Below are positions 15,206 through 23,254 of a stretch of DNA of 28,688 bases, piece by piece. Location of the stretch: positions 1 to 28,688 of the forward strand of contig JAEWRS010000270.1 of NCBI GenBank assembly GCA_023398855.1, written 5' to 3'. Made by a program: the position numbers and the translations under genes. The DNA comes from Bacillota bacterium (GTDB taxonomy: Bacteria > Bacillota > Clostridia > Lachnospirales > Lachnospiraceae). Position 1 is the stretch's first letter. Every line of letters starts with the position of its first letter. A model generated the notes under the pieces. It was not told the DNA's origin, did no database searches, and worked only from the letters and a program-made list of their open reading frames with translations.

Positions 15206-15236
15206 CGGTAGAATACGTTTAGATTCGTTCCGTGAG

Positions 15237-16028
15237 TTACATGATTTTAAAGAAAGATAATACGATTGATGCAAGGATAATGAATATAATCAGCATCAGA
15301 GTATTAACATGTTTTTTCTTAAACAGCCAGTAAAGAGTAAACACAAACCCAAGTGGCAGTATGTTCGGCATGATAGAGTCAAAAATCGCCTGTATGGATA
15401 CACCGCCGGGAGCCACCAGCGTTTCTGCAAAATGCATGGATACGTAGCTGGGGATGAGACCTCCTACAACCATCATGCCCAGGATACCTGCCGCCTTTGT
15501 AATGGCACTGGCATTGGAACTGATCAGATCTACGGCTCCCACACCCATGTTATATCCCATGCGGCCGAACCACAATCTTGATATGGCACCCACAAACCAG
15601 ATGGCAATATAGAGGATAGGACCCAGAACTGACCCGCTGCTGGCAAGGGAGCAGCAGATTGCAGCTGATATGGGGAGCAGGGTAAACCAGAAGATCGCGT
15701 CTCCCAATCCTGCCAGAGGACCGAACAGACCAGTCTTAATGTTCTTAATCAGTGCCCTGTCCTGCCCGTTTTCTTCCAGGGAAAGAATGAGTCCCTGAAG
15801 AAAGGTAGCCATATGGGGTTCGGTATTAATAAAATCCATGTTGTTTTTCATGGCATCAGCGATTTCTTCCTTCTGGTTGCCATAAATCTTTTTTAACCCT
15901 GGAAGTAAGCCAAGGCAGAAGCCTGGAGCCTGCATGCGTTCAAAGCTGAAACAGGACTGTTCCAAAATGGAAAGCAGGCTCATCTGGTTGATATCTTTTT
16001 TTGTTAATTTTTCTCTAGATACCGTCAT
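15237..16028 (-). CDS. PTS mannose-family EIID membrane component
   Basis: A 263-residue EIID(Man)-type permease subunit. It shows EKLTKKDINQMSLLSI and the QAPGFCLGLLPGLKKIYG region, NTEPHMATFLQGLILSLEE, the signature GLFGPLAGLGDAIFW, and several hydrophobic segments in the second half ending FIILASIVLSFFKIM. With EIIC it forms the channel through which the sugar is brought in and phosphorylated. I prefer the ATG at 16028, 8 bases after GGAGG; the GTG at 16037 overlaps the ribosome site. It overlaps the EIIC gene by 14 bp. An intercistronic gap of 106 bp with a hairpin separates it from the FrlB-like gene. Confidence 0.92.
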   Translation of the reverse strand: MTVSREKLTKKDINQMSLLSILEQSCFSFERMQAPGFCLGLLPGLKKIYGNQKEEIADAMKNNMDFINTEPHMATFLQGLILSLEENGQDRALIKNIKTGLFGPLAGLGDAIFWFTLLPISAAICCSLASSGSVLGPILYIAIWFVGAISRLWFGRMGYNMGVGAVDLISSNASAITKAAGILGMMVVGGLIPSYVSMHFAETLVAPGGVSIQAIFDSIMPNILPLGFVFTLYWLFKKKHVNTLMLIIFIILASIVLSFFKIM

Positions 16029-16797
16029 CGTCAGCACCTCCTGCCGTTACGGCGTTCTTTTTCATGTTTTCATCATTGAGATAGCCAATGAATGCAACGG
16101 CAATTCCTGCGATAGCTACCGGAAGGATATTGCCAAGCTTTAAGAATGTCATCATCAAAAAGCCAATAAAAAGATAAGCCACGTTCTGCTTTTTAAGCAT
16201 GACAACAAGTAACAGGGTAAGACCGACTGCGGGGAGCAGGCCGCCGGATATTTCAAAGCCATGAATCAGCCATTCCGGGAACATGTTTACAAATCCTGCA
16301 ATCTGGTTCTGCAAAGCAAAAGCAGAAAGGAATGTGATCAGCGCATAGATACCTGCTTTGATTGCAATTCCAAGAATAACGATCTTCGTGAATTTCTTTG
16401 TATCTGCATTTTCACAAGCACGGTCAAGAGGCCGTAAAAAACCAGCAAAAGTGGTGTTGCAGACAATTCCAACCCATTGAGCCAGCAAAGCAAATGGAAG
16501 CGAAAGCCCCAAAGCCGTTTCTGCACTCTGACCGGTGGTGAATGCGATGACCGTTGTCATCATGCCAGCCATAAGCGGATCTGGCGGAACGGTACCGCCT
16601 ACAGTAAGCAGGCCAAGATAAGAAAGCTCTGCAACGGCACCGGCAGCTAAACCAACCTGCACATCGCCCAGAATAATTCCAGCGAAAAAGGCGACAACGA
16701 TGGGACGGAACCAGAAAAAGGCTTCCCAGCAGGCATCACAGGCACAGATAAAGGCCAGTAAAGCCAGCAAAATCCCCTGGATTAAAGTGATTTGCAT
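16015..16797 (-). CDS. PTS mannose-family EIIC membrane component
   Basis: A 260-residue EIIC(Man)-type permease. The N-terminus MQITLIQGILLALLAFICA, the WFRPIVVAFFAGIILGDVQVGLAAGA region and the GGTVPPDPLMAGMMTT block are classic for the family, and about eight hydrophobic helices are visible. It forms the translocation unit with EIID. AAAGGAGGG precedes the ATG. It overlaps EIID by 14 bp and lies 97 bp downstream of EIIB, with a hairpin in the gap. The acidic tail GADDDGI reads into the EIID start. Confidence 0.93.
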   Translation of the reverse strand: MQITLIQGILLALLAFICACDACWEAFFWFRPIVVAFFAGIILGDVQVGLAAGAVAELSYLGLLTVGGTVPPDPLMAGMMTTVIAFTTGQSAETALGLSLPFALLAQWVGIVCNTTFAGFLRPLDRACENADTKKFTKIVILGIAIKAGIYALITFLSAFALQNQIAGFVNMFPEWLIHGFEISGGLLPAVGLTLLLVVMLKKQNVAYLFIGFLMMTFLKLGNILPVAIAGIAVAFIGYLNDENMKKNAVTAGGADDDGI

Positions 16798-16822
16798 ATA
16801 AAACCCTCCTTTTATTATTGAA

Positions 16823-16840
16823 CCGCAGGTCTTCCTGCGG
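16823..16840 (-). other. Intercistronic hairpin between EIIB and EIIC
   Basis: CCGCAGG-TCTT-CCTGCGG, a perfect 7-bp stem with a 4-nt loop, lies 25 bases before the EIIC start. In the minus-strand mRNA it has no long U run, so it is more likely a stability or processing hairpin than a terminator. Confidence 0.5.
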
Positions 16841-16894
16841 CTTTTATCGTGTTTGCTCCCATGTTTCCTTCTCGATTTTCAGGAACAATTGGCT

Positions 16895-17371
16895 CTACTT
16901 TACCTCAAAATCATGCTTTTTATCCCCTGGAGCGATCTGGATATACACATCGATCCCTTTATTCCGAATCATTCTCAAGTCCTCGATATCCTGTTCTCCT
17001 ACATATACATGAGGCTCGTTTGAGACTTTTTTCCCTGGTGCCACGTGCATGTTGCCGATACACAGCTTATCAATGGGAACACCGCCCTGGACTAAGGCTC
17101 TGGCGGACTGGGGGTTTCTTACTACAATGAAGATTTTCTGGCTTGGAGCTGCTTTATGGATGACTTCAATGGTTTTTTGAAGGGTAAAGAACCGGATTCC
17201 GACCCCGGTAGAATCTGCGGTCATCTTCATGAGAGATTGCTGGACCGGATCATTTGCCGCTTCATCGTCTGCCACAACGATCAGATTACAGCCAATAGCT
17301 CCCACCCAGGAGCATCCTACCTGGCCATGCACCAGCCGGTTGTCGATTCTGGTTAATAGTATATTTGGCAT
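16895..17371 (-). CDS. PTS mannose-family EIIB component
   Basis: A 158-residue EIIB(Man/Sor)-type domain. The active-site His15 lies in RIDNRLVHGQVG, and DDEAANDPVQQSLMKMT and NIGNMHVAPGKK-like segments (here CIGNMHVAPGKK) follow. It takes phosphate from EIIA and gives it to the incoming substrate. I chose the ATG at 17371, preceded by AAAAGGAGTGATAAAC; a GTG at 17440 would add 23 polar residues and has no ribosome site. It is the first gene of the minus-strand glycated-amine operon and is driven by the promoter at 17479-17507. Confidence 0.93.
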   Translation of the reverse strand: MPNILLTRIDNRLVHGQVGCSWVGAIGCNLIVVADDEAANDPVQQSLMKMTADSTGVGIRFFTLQKTIEVIHKAAPSQKIFIVVRNPQSARALVQGGVPIDKLCIGNMHVAPGKKVSNEPHVYVGEQDIEDLRMIRNKGIDVYIQIAPGDKKHDFEVK

Positions 17372-17478
17372 ATGTTTATCACTCCTTTTAAAAAAATTTG
17401 TATCCCCTTTGGTATTTTGTTCTCTTTTTTGTGTTTTCACTCCTTTTTATTAAAAAAGTATAAATAAAGTATAAATAA

Positions 17479-17507
17479 ATCATAGTCTTAAGAATAAACT
17501 TTGTCAA
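17479..17507 (-). promoter_or_regulatory. Promoter of the PTS operon
   Basis: On the minus strand TTGACA (17507-17502) and TATGAT (17484-17479) are 17 bp apart, about 110 bases upstream of the EIIB start. Directly beside it, at 17462-17479, is a tandem AAGTATAAATA-type repeat in the start region. Confidence 0.8.
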
Positions 17508-17509
17508 TA

Positions 17510-17542
17510 TGTAATTACAAATATTTGTATCTTTTTGATACA
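17510..17542. promoter_or_regulatory. Two operator-like palindromes between divergent promoters
   Basis: TGTAATTACA (17510-17519) abuts the -35 of the minus-strand promoter, and TGTATC-TTTTT-GATACA (17526-17542) abuts the -35 of the plus-strand promoter. Both have the TGTA...TACA ends that UTRA-type GntR regulators often bind. They are good candidate sites for the GntR protein at 12416-13165. Confidence 0.6.
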
Positions 17543-17545
17543 TTA

Positions 17546-17573
17546 TTGACTATAATCTGGGATATGATATAAT
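17546..17573 (+). promoter_or_regulatory. Promoter of the SIS-deoC operon
   Basis: TTGACT (17546-17551) and TATAAT (17568-17573) are spaced by 16 bp. Transcription should begin near 17580, giving a leader of about 50 nt. Confidence 0.78.
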
Positions 17574-17632
17574 TATTGCACAAAGAATGTTTGACCCTCA
17601 TTTTTCTAATTCAAGAAAGGAACGGTAACATA

Positions 17633-18742
17633 ATGGGTGAAAGTATGAAAGAAACAATGATGACGTATGTGGAGCAGTCCCCTCAGGTTATACTAAAAAA
17701 CGTAGTGAATCGGAAAGAGCTGGCAGCCCCGCTGCTGGCAGAATATGAAAAAGGAGATTACGAAAGTATCTGGATCATAGCTTCCGGCTCTTCTTATAAT
17801 GGCTCCTACTGCGCCCGCCAGTTTATGAGGAAGTACTTAAAGTCAGAGGTAAAGATTGTATCTCCTTTTACTTTTCTTTGCAGCGAACACGATTTTAGTG
17901 AGAGGGACTTTGTATTTGTAGTCTCTCAAAGTGGATACAGCACCAATTCTATTGATGCCTTAAAAATGATCCGTGAGCAAGGGCGTGTTTCCATAGGTAT
18001 TACAGGAAGTATCTCCAGTGATATGAAGGATTATGCGGATGTGCTGATTGATTATGGCGTGGGAGTGGAGAACGTGGGATATGTAACAAAGGGTGTGACC
18101 TCCTTTGCTCTGTTTCTGATGTTGTTTACTCTTGAGGCTGCGGTAAGAAAAGGCTTGATGAGCAAAGAAGAGGCAGAAGCAGTATACCGGGATATGGATG
18201 AGGCTGCACGGATCCATGAGACAGTACAAAAGGAGACCGCGAAATTTTTTGACAAGTATTATAAGGAACTCACCTCTATGACAAATGCATATGTGTGTGG
18301 CTGCGGTGCAAATTACGGCACAGCCTTGGAAGGCGCTTTAAAGCTGGGAGAAACTGTGAAGATCCCTTCAACTGCCTATGAGTCTGAGGAATTCCTTCAT
18401 GGTCCTAATCTTCAGATGACCCCTGGTTATACGGTGTTTCTCATTGACGGAGGTAACAGCAGCAGCCGGATCCAGACCATTTTTAAAGCATGCAGGGAGG
18501 TGACCGACAGGGCATTTTTAATAACCAATCAGCCTGGCTGCGTCGGAGAAGGGATTTTAAACATACCCTTTGAACTGCCCGAATTATTAACTCCGCTGTG
18601 TTATCTGCCTTTTTTCCAGATACTTGCCTATCAGACGACCACAGCTTTAAACCGTTGGAAGCAGCACCCTCTGCTAAAGAAGATGAAAGATACCGCTGCA
18701 TGCAAAACCGACAATTATGAGAATCAGGATGATGATGATTAA
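17633..18742 (+). CDS. GlmS-like SIS-domain deglycase (GfrE-like)
   Basis: A 369-residue protein with two SIS domains, like the isomerase half of GlmS without the glutaminase part. The first carries ASGSSYNGSY (from 50) and SQSGYSTNS (98-106), the second CGCGANYGTALEGALKLGE, and the later block ESEEFLHGP supplies the Glu and His used in sugar-phosphate deglycation. In Salmonella the PTS-linked GfrE splits glucoselysine 6-phosphate; this divergent gene beside a mannose-type PTS and a FrlB-like partner fits that role. The start at 17633 follows AAGAAAGGAACGG; the next ATG (17645) with GGGTGA is an alternative. The C-terminal tail is Asp-rich (NQDDDD). A GlmS-type glucosamine 6-P deaminase role is a possible alternative. 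Confidence 0.78.
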   Translation: MGESMKETMMTYVEQSPQVILKNVVNRKELAAPLLAEYEKGDYESIWIIASGSSYNGSYCARQFMRKYLKSEVKIVSPFTFLCSEHDFSERDFVFVVSQSGYSTNSIDALKMIREQGRVSIGITGSISSDMKDYADVLIDYGVGVENVGYVTKGVTSFALFLMLFTLEAAVRKGLMSKEEAEAVYRDMDEAARIHETVQKETAKFFDKYYKELTSMTNAYVCGCGANYGTALEGALKLGETVKIPSTAYESEEFLHGPNLQMTPGYTVFLIDGGNSSSRIQTIFKACREVTDRAFLITNQPGCVGEGILNIPFELPELLTPLCYLPFFQILAYQTTTALNRWKQHPLLKKMKDTAACKTDNYENQDDDD

Positions 18743-18761
18743 GTCGTAAAGGAGATAATTT

Positions 18762-19448
18762 ATGAGAAATATTCAGATCAGTCCCAAAGAACTGGCAGCT
18801 TATTTTGACCACACCCAATTGAGAGCCTGGGCCTCACACGAAGATTTTGTAAAGCTTTGTGAAGAAAGTATGGAATATGGCTTTCAAATGGTGGCGATCA
18901 ACCCGGCTCAGGTGGTTCGCTGCAAGAAACTCCTGAATGGAAGTCCTGTCCATGTAGGCGCTGCCATTGGGTTTCCGCTGGGGCAGACGACCATTGAAGA
19001 TAAAGTGAATGAAACAAAGAATGCCATATTAAATGGTTCTGATGAGATCGATTACGTGATCAATATTACTGAGCTAAAGGAAAAGAACTACCGTTTTATA
19101 GAAAGAGAAATGGCAGAAATTACCCAAGTGTGCAGAAAGGAAAAAGTAATTTCAAAGGTAATTTTCGAAAATTGTTATTTAACCAATCAGGAAAAAGAAG
19201 AATTGTGCAGGATTGCCCTGAATATACGTCCCGACTACATCAAAACCTCCACTGGTTTTGGGACAGGCGGAGCTTCCGTTGAAGATGTGGTCCTGATGAA
19301 GCACATGGTGGGAGACACTATTAAAATAAAGGCGGCAGGAGGCGTAAGAACCTTGGATTCGGCTTTGGAGATGATAGCGCTTGGGGTCAGCAGGATCGGC
19401 TCGACTGCGTGTGTTTCCATTGTAGAAGAGCTTAAAAAGAGCATGTAA
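18762..19448 (+). CDS. deoC: Deoxyribose-phosphate aldolase
   Basis: A 228-residue class I aldolase that splits 2-deoxyribose 5-phosphate to glyceraldehyde 3-phosphate and acetaldehyde. The Schiff-base Lys161 lies in YIKTSTGFGTGGA, the second Lys190 in IKAAGGVRT, and the DEID block (94-97) supplies the catalytic Asp. The length fits Gram-positive DeoC (about 220 residues). AAAGGAGATAAT precedes the ATG. It begins 19 bp after the SIS deglycase and ends at a strong terminator, so the two form one operon. No nucleoside phosphorylase or deoB is near, so a role on a product of glycated-amine breakdown is possible, but the family match is to true DeoC. Confidence 0.88.
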   Translation: MRNIQISPKELAAYFDHTQLRAWASHEDFVKLCEESMEYGFQMVAINPAQVVRCKKLLNGSPVHVGAAIGFPLGQTTIEDKVNETKNAILNGSDEIDYVINITELKEKNYRFIEREMAEITQVCRKEKVISKVIFENCYLTNQEKEELCRIALNIRPDYIKTSTGFGTGGASVEDVVLMKHMVGDTIKIKAAGGVRTLDSALEMIALGVSRIGSTACVSIVEELKKSM

Positions 19449-19464
19449 CAGGATCAGCCTGCAG

Positions 19465-19518
19465 GCTGTTAAGCAGCTCAATGCATTTAGATGCATTGAG
19501 CTGCTTAACAGCTTTTTT
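19465..19518 (+). terminator. Terminator after deoC with 22-bp perfect stem
   Basis: The arms 19465-19486 and 19491-19512 are exact reverse complements over 22 bases with a 4-nt loop TTAG, and six T follow. Mostly perfect stems of this length are unusual for simple terminators. Confidence 0.92.
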
Positions 19519-19550
19519 CGTTTGTTTATAAAGTTATTAGGAATCAGGCA

Positions 19551-19579
19551 TTGCTTTTATTGTGGGAAAATATTATAAT
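19551..19579 (+). promoter_or_regulatory. Promoter of the YhgE/Pip operon
   Basis: TTGCTT (19551-19556) and TATAAT (19574-19579) are spaced by 17 bp, about 45 bases before the YhgE start codon. Confidence 0.75.
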
Positions 19580-19623
19580 ACGGAAATGCTAAATTTTACA
19601 GCCCATATACCAAGGAGGCACAC

Positions 19624-21819
19624 ATGACACATGTTAAAAACATAATTAAAGTTTTTGCCGGTGATATAAAACGTATTGTTCGTAACCCGGTGGCAATTAT
19701 CATTTCTCTGGGACTTATGCTGATTCCAGCCTTGTATGCCTGGTTTAATATTGCAGCAGGCTGGGACCCGTATGCCAATACAAAAGGTCTTAAAGTAGCG
19801 GTTGTCAACCAGGACGAGGGGGCTTCCATTGACAATATATTTGACACAGATATTGATGACTCTTCTATTAATATTGGTGAGATGATCCTGGACGAACTGA
19901 GAAAAAATGAACAGATCGGCTGGCAGTTTGTAAGCAGGGATGAGGCCATTGATGGGGTGGAGTCCGGGAAATATTATGCTGCTGTGGTTGTTCCGGAAGA
20001 TTTCAGCCGGAAAATTTCAAGCGTTCTCACGTCTCATATTGAACGTCCGGTACTTCAGTATTATGTTAATGAAAAGAAAAATGCCATAGCCACAAAGATC
20101 ACCGGTAAAGGTGTGGAAAGTGTACAGCAGCAGATCAATGAGACATTTATTAACTCCACTTCAAAAGTGGTTGGGAAAATCCTCAACAAGTATTCAGATG
20201 AATGGGGCATTGATAAGGAAACAGACAGAAACGATGCAGTCAGCTCTCTTGCTACGGTAAAGGAGGATTTGAATCAGCTGGTGGATACTATTGCCATGCT
20301 GCAGTCCACCCTGCGAACAGTCAACAGCTTAAATGATGGAATGAAGGGAACTCTTCCGAATGTGAGTAAAATGATTGATTCAGGCGGAGAAACCGCTGAA
20401 AGTGCAAGAACACTCATCGACTCGTCCAGAGGCTTTTCCGATACATTGACAGGAGGGCTGAAGGATACGCTGGATCAGATCATGCAGATAGAGGAATCCG
20501 TGTACGAATCCTTCCAGGTGATAGGGAGGCTCACAGATACCTCTGCTGACGGGGTTCTGGATGCCTTGAAAGCCATGGATAATCTGGTTTCAGGAAGCAT
20601 CAGCCAGTGCAACAGCGTAAGCCGGATCCTGGGAGAAATCAACAAAAAACTTCCTATTCCAATAAAGGATATAACCGTTCTTCAACAACAGCTGACAGAT
20701 ACGGTAAAGCAGCAGCAGGATCTGTCCAATAAGCTTCAGGCCGCACAACAGACTGTAAAGCAGACAAAAAGACTGCCTGACACCATGAAAAAGGATATTG
20801 GAGATTCTCTTGACGCCGCTTACAACTCTATATCAGATATTCTTAACTTTTATAATGGTAAGGTGGACATTCCTTTAAGAGACAGTCTTGATAAGAGTTA
20901 TGATGCCCTGGGAAACACGGCAGGAGCTTTGGACAGTATCGGAAGCATGGTGGGAGAGATCGATACCACTCTTAACAGTGTAACTGCCTCTTCCCAGAGC
21001 CTGATTGAGGCTTTGGACAGCGCCGTCAGCCTGATGAACAGGAGCCAGAAACGGTTGGATGACATGATCAGCGGAGTAAATAAGCTGGCAGATAACAAAC
21101 AGCTGAATAAGATCATGGACATTATGAAAAATGATCCGGAACAGCTCAGTGATTTTATGAAGATGCCTGCGGACATGGTTACCAACAAGATTTATCCTGT
21201 AGAGAATTATGGGTCTGCCATGGCTCCTTTTTATACGGTCCTGGCCATTTGGGTGGGAGGACTTATTTTAGTTGCATTGGTAAAATGCAAAGTAGAGGAG
21301 AGCAGAACCAAGGGACTTAAATTATATGAGACATATTTTGGAAGGTATCTTACGTTTATGCTGTTTGGAATCGTTCAGGCGCTGGTGGTATCCATCGGAG
21401 ATTTGTATATGTTAAAGATCCAGTGCCTTCACCCGGGGAAATTTATTCTGGCAGCCGTGATTGCAAGCATCATATTTACCAATATCATCTATTCAATGAC
21501 CGTTTCCTTTGGAGACGTGGGAAAGGCGATTGTGGTGGTATTTATGGTCATCCAGGTGGCAGGCTCCGGCGGCACCTTCCCCATACAAGTGACCCCCCGG
21601 TTTTTCCAGATCATAAACCCTCTGTTACCCTTTACCCATCTGATCAATGCCATGAGGGAGTGTGTGGGAGGAATTTACGGAACTGCCTATTGGGCAGATA
21701 TCCGAAACGTGCTGATCTATATTCCCATTTCACTGTTGATTGGAATCGTATTGCGGAAGAAGGTGTTAAAGCTGAATGAATTTTTTGAAGAAAAACTCAG
21801 CCAGACAGGGATTATGTAG
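19624..21819 (+). CDS. YhgE/Pip domain membrane protein
   Basis: A 731-residue protein of the YhgE/Pip (phage-infection-protein) family, related to the EsaA subunit of type VII secretion and to ABC-2 permeases. One transmembrane helix sits near the N-terminus (about 20-42, LIPALYAWFNIAAGWDPYAN follows). A long extracellular region of about 470 residues is rich in helical heptads and Gln/Ser/Asp (about 180-520), and about six helices form the C-terminal membrane domain from 535. The family segments GLKVAVVNQDEGA and AGSGGTFPIQ are present. AAGGAGG precedes the ATG. The biochemical role of YhgE is not well defined; a receptor or exporter-like membrane role is inferred. It is followed 10 bp later by a membrane-anchored unknown protein. 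Confidence 0.85.
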   Translation: MTHVKNIIKVFAGDIKRIVRNPVAIIISLGLMLIPALYAWFNIAAGWDPYANTKGLKVAVVNQDEGASIDNIFDTDIDDSSINIGEMILDELRKNEQIGWQFVSRDEAIDGVESGKYYAAVVVPEDFSRKISSVLTSHIERPVLQYYVNEKKNAIATKITGKGVESVQQQINETFINSTSKVVGKILNKYSDEWGIDKETDRNDAVSSLATVKEDLNQLVDTIAMLQSTLRTVNSLNDGMKGTLPNVSKMIDSGGETAESARTLIDSSRGFSDTLTGGLKDTLDQIMQIEESVYESFQVIGRLTDTSADGVLDALKAMDNLVSGSISQCNSVSRILGEINKKLPIPIKDITVLQQQLTDTVKQQQDLSNKLQAAQQTVKQTKRLPDTMKKDIGDSLDAAYNSISDILNFYNGKVDIPLRDSLDKSYDALGNTAGALDSIGSMVGEIDTTLNSVTASSQSLIEALDSAVSLMNRSQKRLDDMISGVNKLADNKQLNKIMDIMKNDPEQLSDFMKMPADMVTNKIYPVENYGSAMAPFYTVLAIWVGGLILVALVKCKVEESRTKGLKLYETYFGRYLTFMLFGIVQALVVSIGDLYMLKIQCLHPGKFILAAVIASIIFTNIIYSMTVSFGDVGKAIVVVFMVIQVAGSGGTFPIQVTPRFFQIINPLLPFTHLINAMRECVGGIYGTAYWADIRNVLIYIPISLLIGIVLRKKVLKLNEFFEEKLSQTGIM

Positions 21820-21829
21820 GTTCAGGCAG

Positions 21830-22966
21830 ATGAAAAAGCATTTGAAGATCAGGCACTGGTTTGTATGGACCTGTGCCGGGGTTTTGCTTTTCCTGGTTCT
21901 GGGAACCTTGGCATGGCGCCGCCTTCCTGAGTATTACACCAGGTTTTACCTGACCCGTTCCGTGCTCCAGACAAGAGGCAGGCTTCTGGATTTGTGGGGA
22001 AAGGATCCTCAGGGAGAAGGGGGCGATGAGGATTCTGTAAAGCTGGTGGCTGATGAGGTGAAATGGAATGGGCATTCGGTGCTGGTGCTTCCGGGAGGAT
22101 TTGGAATTTCCTGGAAGGAGCAGAGAAATGAGGAAAATACATTTGCTCAGGGAAGCCTTGACGTGTATTTTCTGGGAGCCATAAGGGATGGAGTCCACTA
22201 TTGGGCTGATAAGGAAAATGCCGTGATTTCTGTGCCTGAGATCACCAAGACATCTGTGAGAACCAGCCAGGAAGCATTAAAAGAGGTTATGGGATTCACT
22301 ATTGTCCCGGGAGACAGGAACCGGATGAATGATCGGCTGGAAGTTTTGAAAAAAGAAGCCATCCAAATGGCAAACCAAAGCCAGATAAAATTTATGAAAA
22401 GAGATAAGAACGGAGTGACCATTGAGATGTCAGTCCCTTCCGGTGTTTTTGACGCTTTTTTAACTGAAGTAGGAGATATACTGGAAGATGGCTCTGGAAA
22501 GGACATAAAGGAATGGGGCCAGATGATTAAGGAGCGGAAGGCTCCGGGGGAAACACAGGAAATATTATTTACCATTGATAAACAGCTGCACATAACGGAG
22601 GTTCAGGCAGAAGGTCTGGCCGATATGAGCCTGTTACTGGAACCTCATGAAGGACTGCGCCTTGATGGAAAGGTATGGCTTCGTGACCGGGAGCTGGGTG
22701 TGGCCTCAAGGGTTTACTTTGGCAATGGCAAGGAAGGAAATCGGTCCTTTCAGATACCGGAATTAAATATTACATATTATAATGGAAAATTCCGGCTTGG
22801 ACTGGAGTTGAGCGGAGGCTATGAAGGCGGTAAAGTTTCTCCTGAGGTATTGGATTATGGGAAGTTGTCCGGTACTGGGGGAGGTTCAGCAGATGGAGGT
22901 TTACAGGATGTCAAGGATAAATTCCTTAAAAGAGCCGGACAGCTGGGGCTTGACATTGATAAGTAA
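21830..22966 (+). CDS. Membrane-anchored protein of unknown function
   Basis: A 378-residue protein I do not recognise. It starts with a basic stretch and one hydrophobic helix (about residues 8-31, WFVWTCAGVLLFLVLGTLAW), so it is an N-terminally anchored protein with a large outside domain of mixed alpha/beta character (many alternating strands: SQIKFMKRDKNGVTIEMSVP, RSFQIPELNITYYNGKFRLG). No Cys lipobox, repeat or catalytic motif is seen. The ATG at 21830 is preferred because the longer frame from 21776 overlaps the YhgE coding end. It is co-transcribed with YhgE (10-bp gap) and may work with it at the membrane. Function cannot be given. Confidence 0.7.
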   Translation: MKKHLKIRHWFVWTCAGVLLFLVLGTLAWRRLPEYYTRFYLTRSVLQTRGRLLDLWGKDPQGEGGDEDSVKLVADEVKWNGHSVLVLPGGFGISWKEQRNEENTFAQGSLDVYFLGAIRDGVHYWADKENAVISVPEITKTSVRTSQEALKEVMGFTIVPGDRNRMNDRLEVLKKEAIQMANQSQIKFMKRDKNGVTIEMSVPSGVFDAFLTEVGDILEDGSGKDIKEWGQMIKERKAPGETQEILFTIDKQLHITEVQAEGLADMSLLLEPHEGLRLDGKVWLRDRELGVASRVYFGNGKEGNRSFQIPELNITYYNGKFRLGLELSGGYEGGKVSPEVLDYGKLSGTGGGSADGGLQDVKDKFLKRAGQLGLDIDK

Positions 22967-22978
22967 TTAAAAAATCTA

Positions 22979-23007
22979 TTGACAAATACAACTGTAACTT
23001 TTATAAT
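22979..23007 (+). promoter_or_regulatory. Promoter of trxA
   Basis: TTGACA (22979-22984) and TATAAT (23002-23007) are spaced by exactly 17 bp, a near-consensus strong promoter. The leader to trxA is about 240 nt and contains no supportable gene. Confidence 0.85.
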
Positions 23008-23043
23008 AACAGTAGAAATACTGAAACTTACAAAGTTACAGTT
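22990..23043. repeat. Inverted repeat around the trxA promoter
   Basis: AACTGTAACTTT (22990-23001, in the promoter spacer) and AAAGTTACAGTT (23032-23043) are exact reverse complements, 12 bp each and 30 bp apart. A second dyad CAGTA-GAAA-TACTG (23010-23023) lies between them. The left arm is upstream of the transcription start, so this is more likely a two-site operator than an mRNA hairpin. Confidence 0.65.
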
Positions 23044-23254
23044 ATCTTATAGGCAATGCTTCATAAATGCAGGGATAATTAAGACGATAATGATAAAACT
23101 AATAAAAGTGCTGCAGCAGGGAGTATTGCAAATGATGAACGGTGTGTGATACGAAACAGCGGTATATCCGGGAATCATAGGAATGCTGTGAATAGTGAAT
23201 AAATGGCTCTGTATGTGAATAAACAAAGAGCAGGTTAAGAAGGAGGAACATAAT

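Noticed and set aside
17372-17440. GTG start at 17440 for a longer EIIB
   Set aside because: The added residues are polar and unlike the family; the ATG at 17371 has a strong ribosome site and gives the usual EIIB start.
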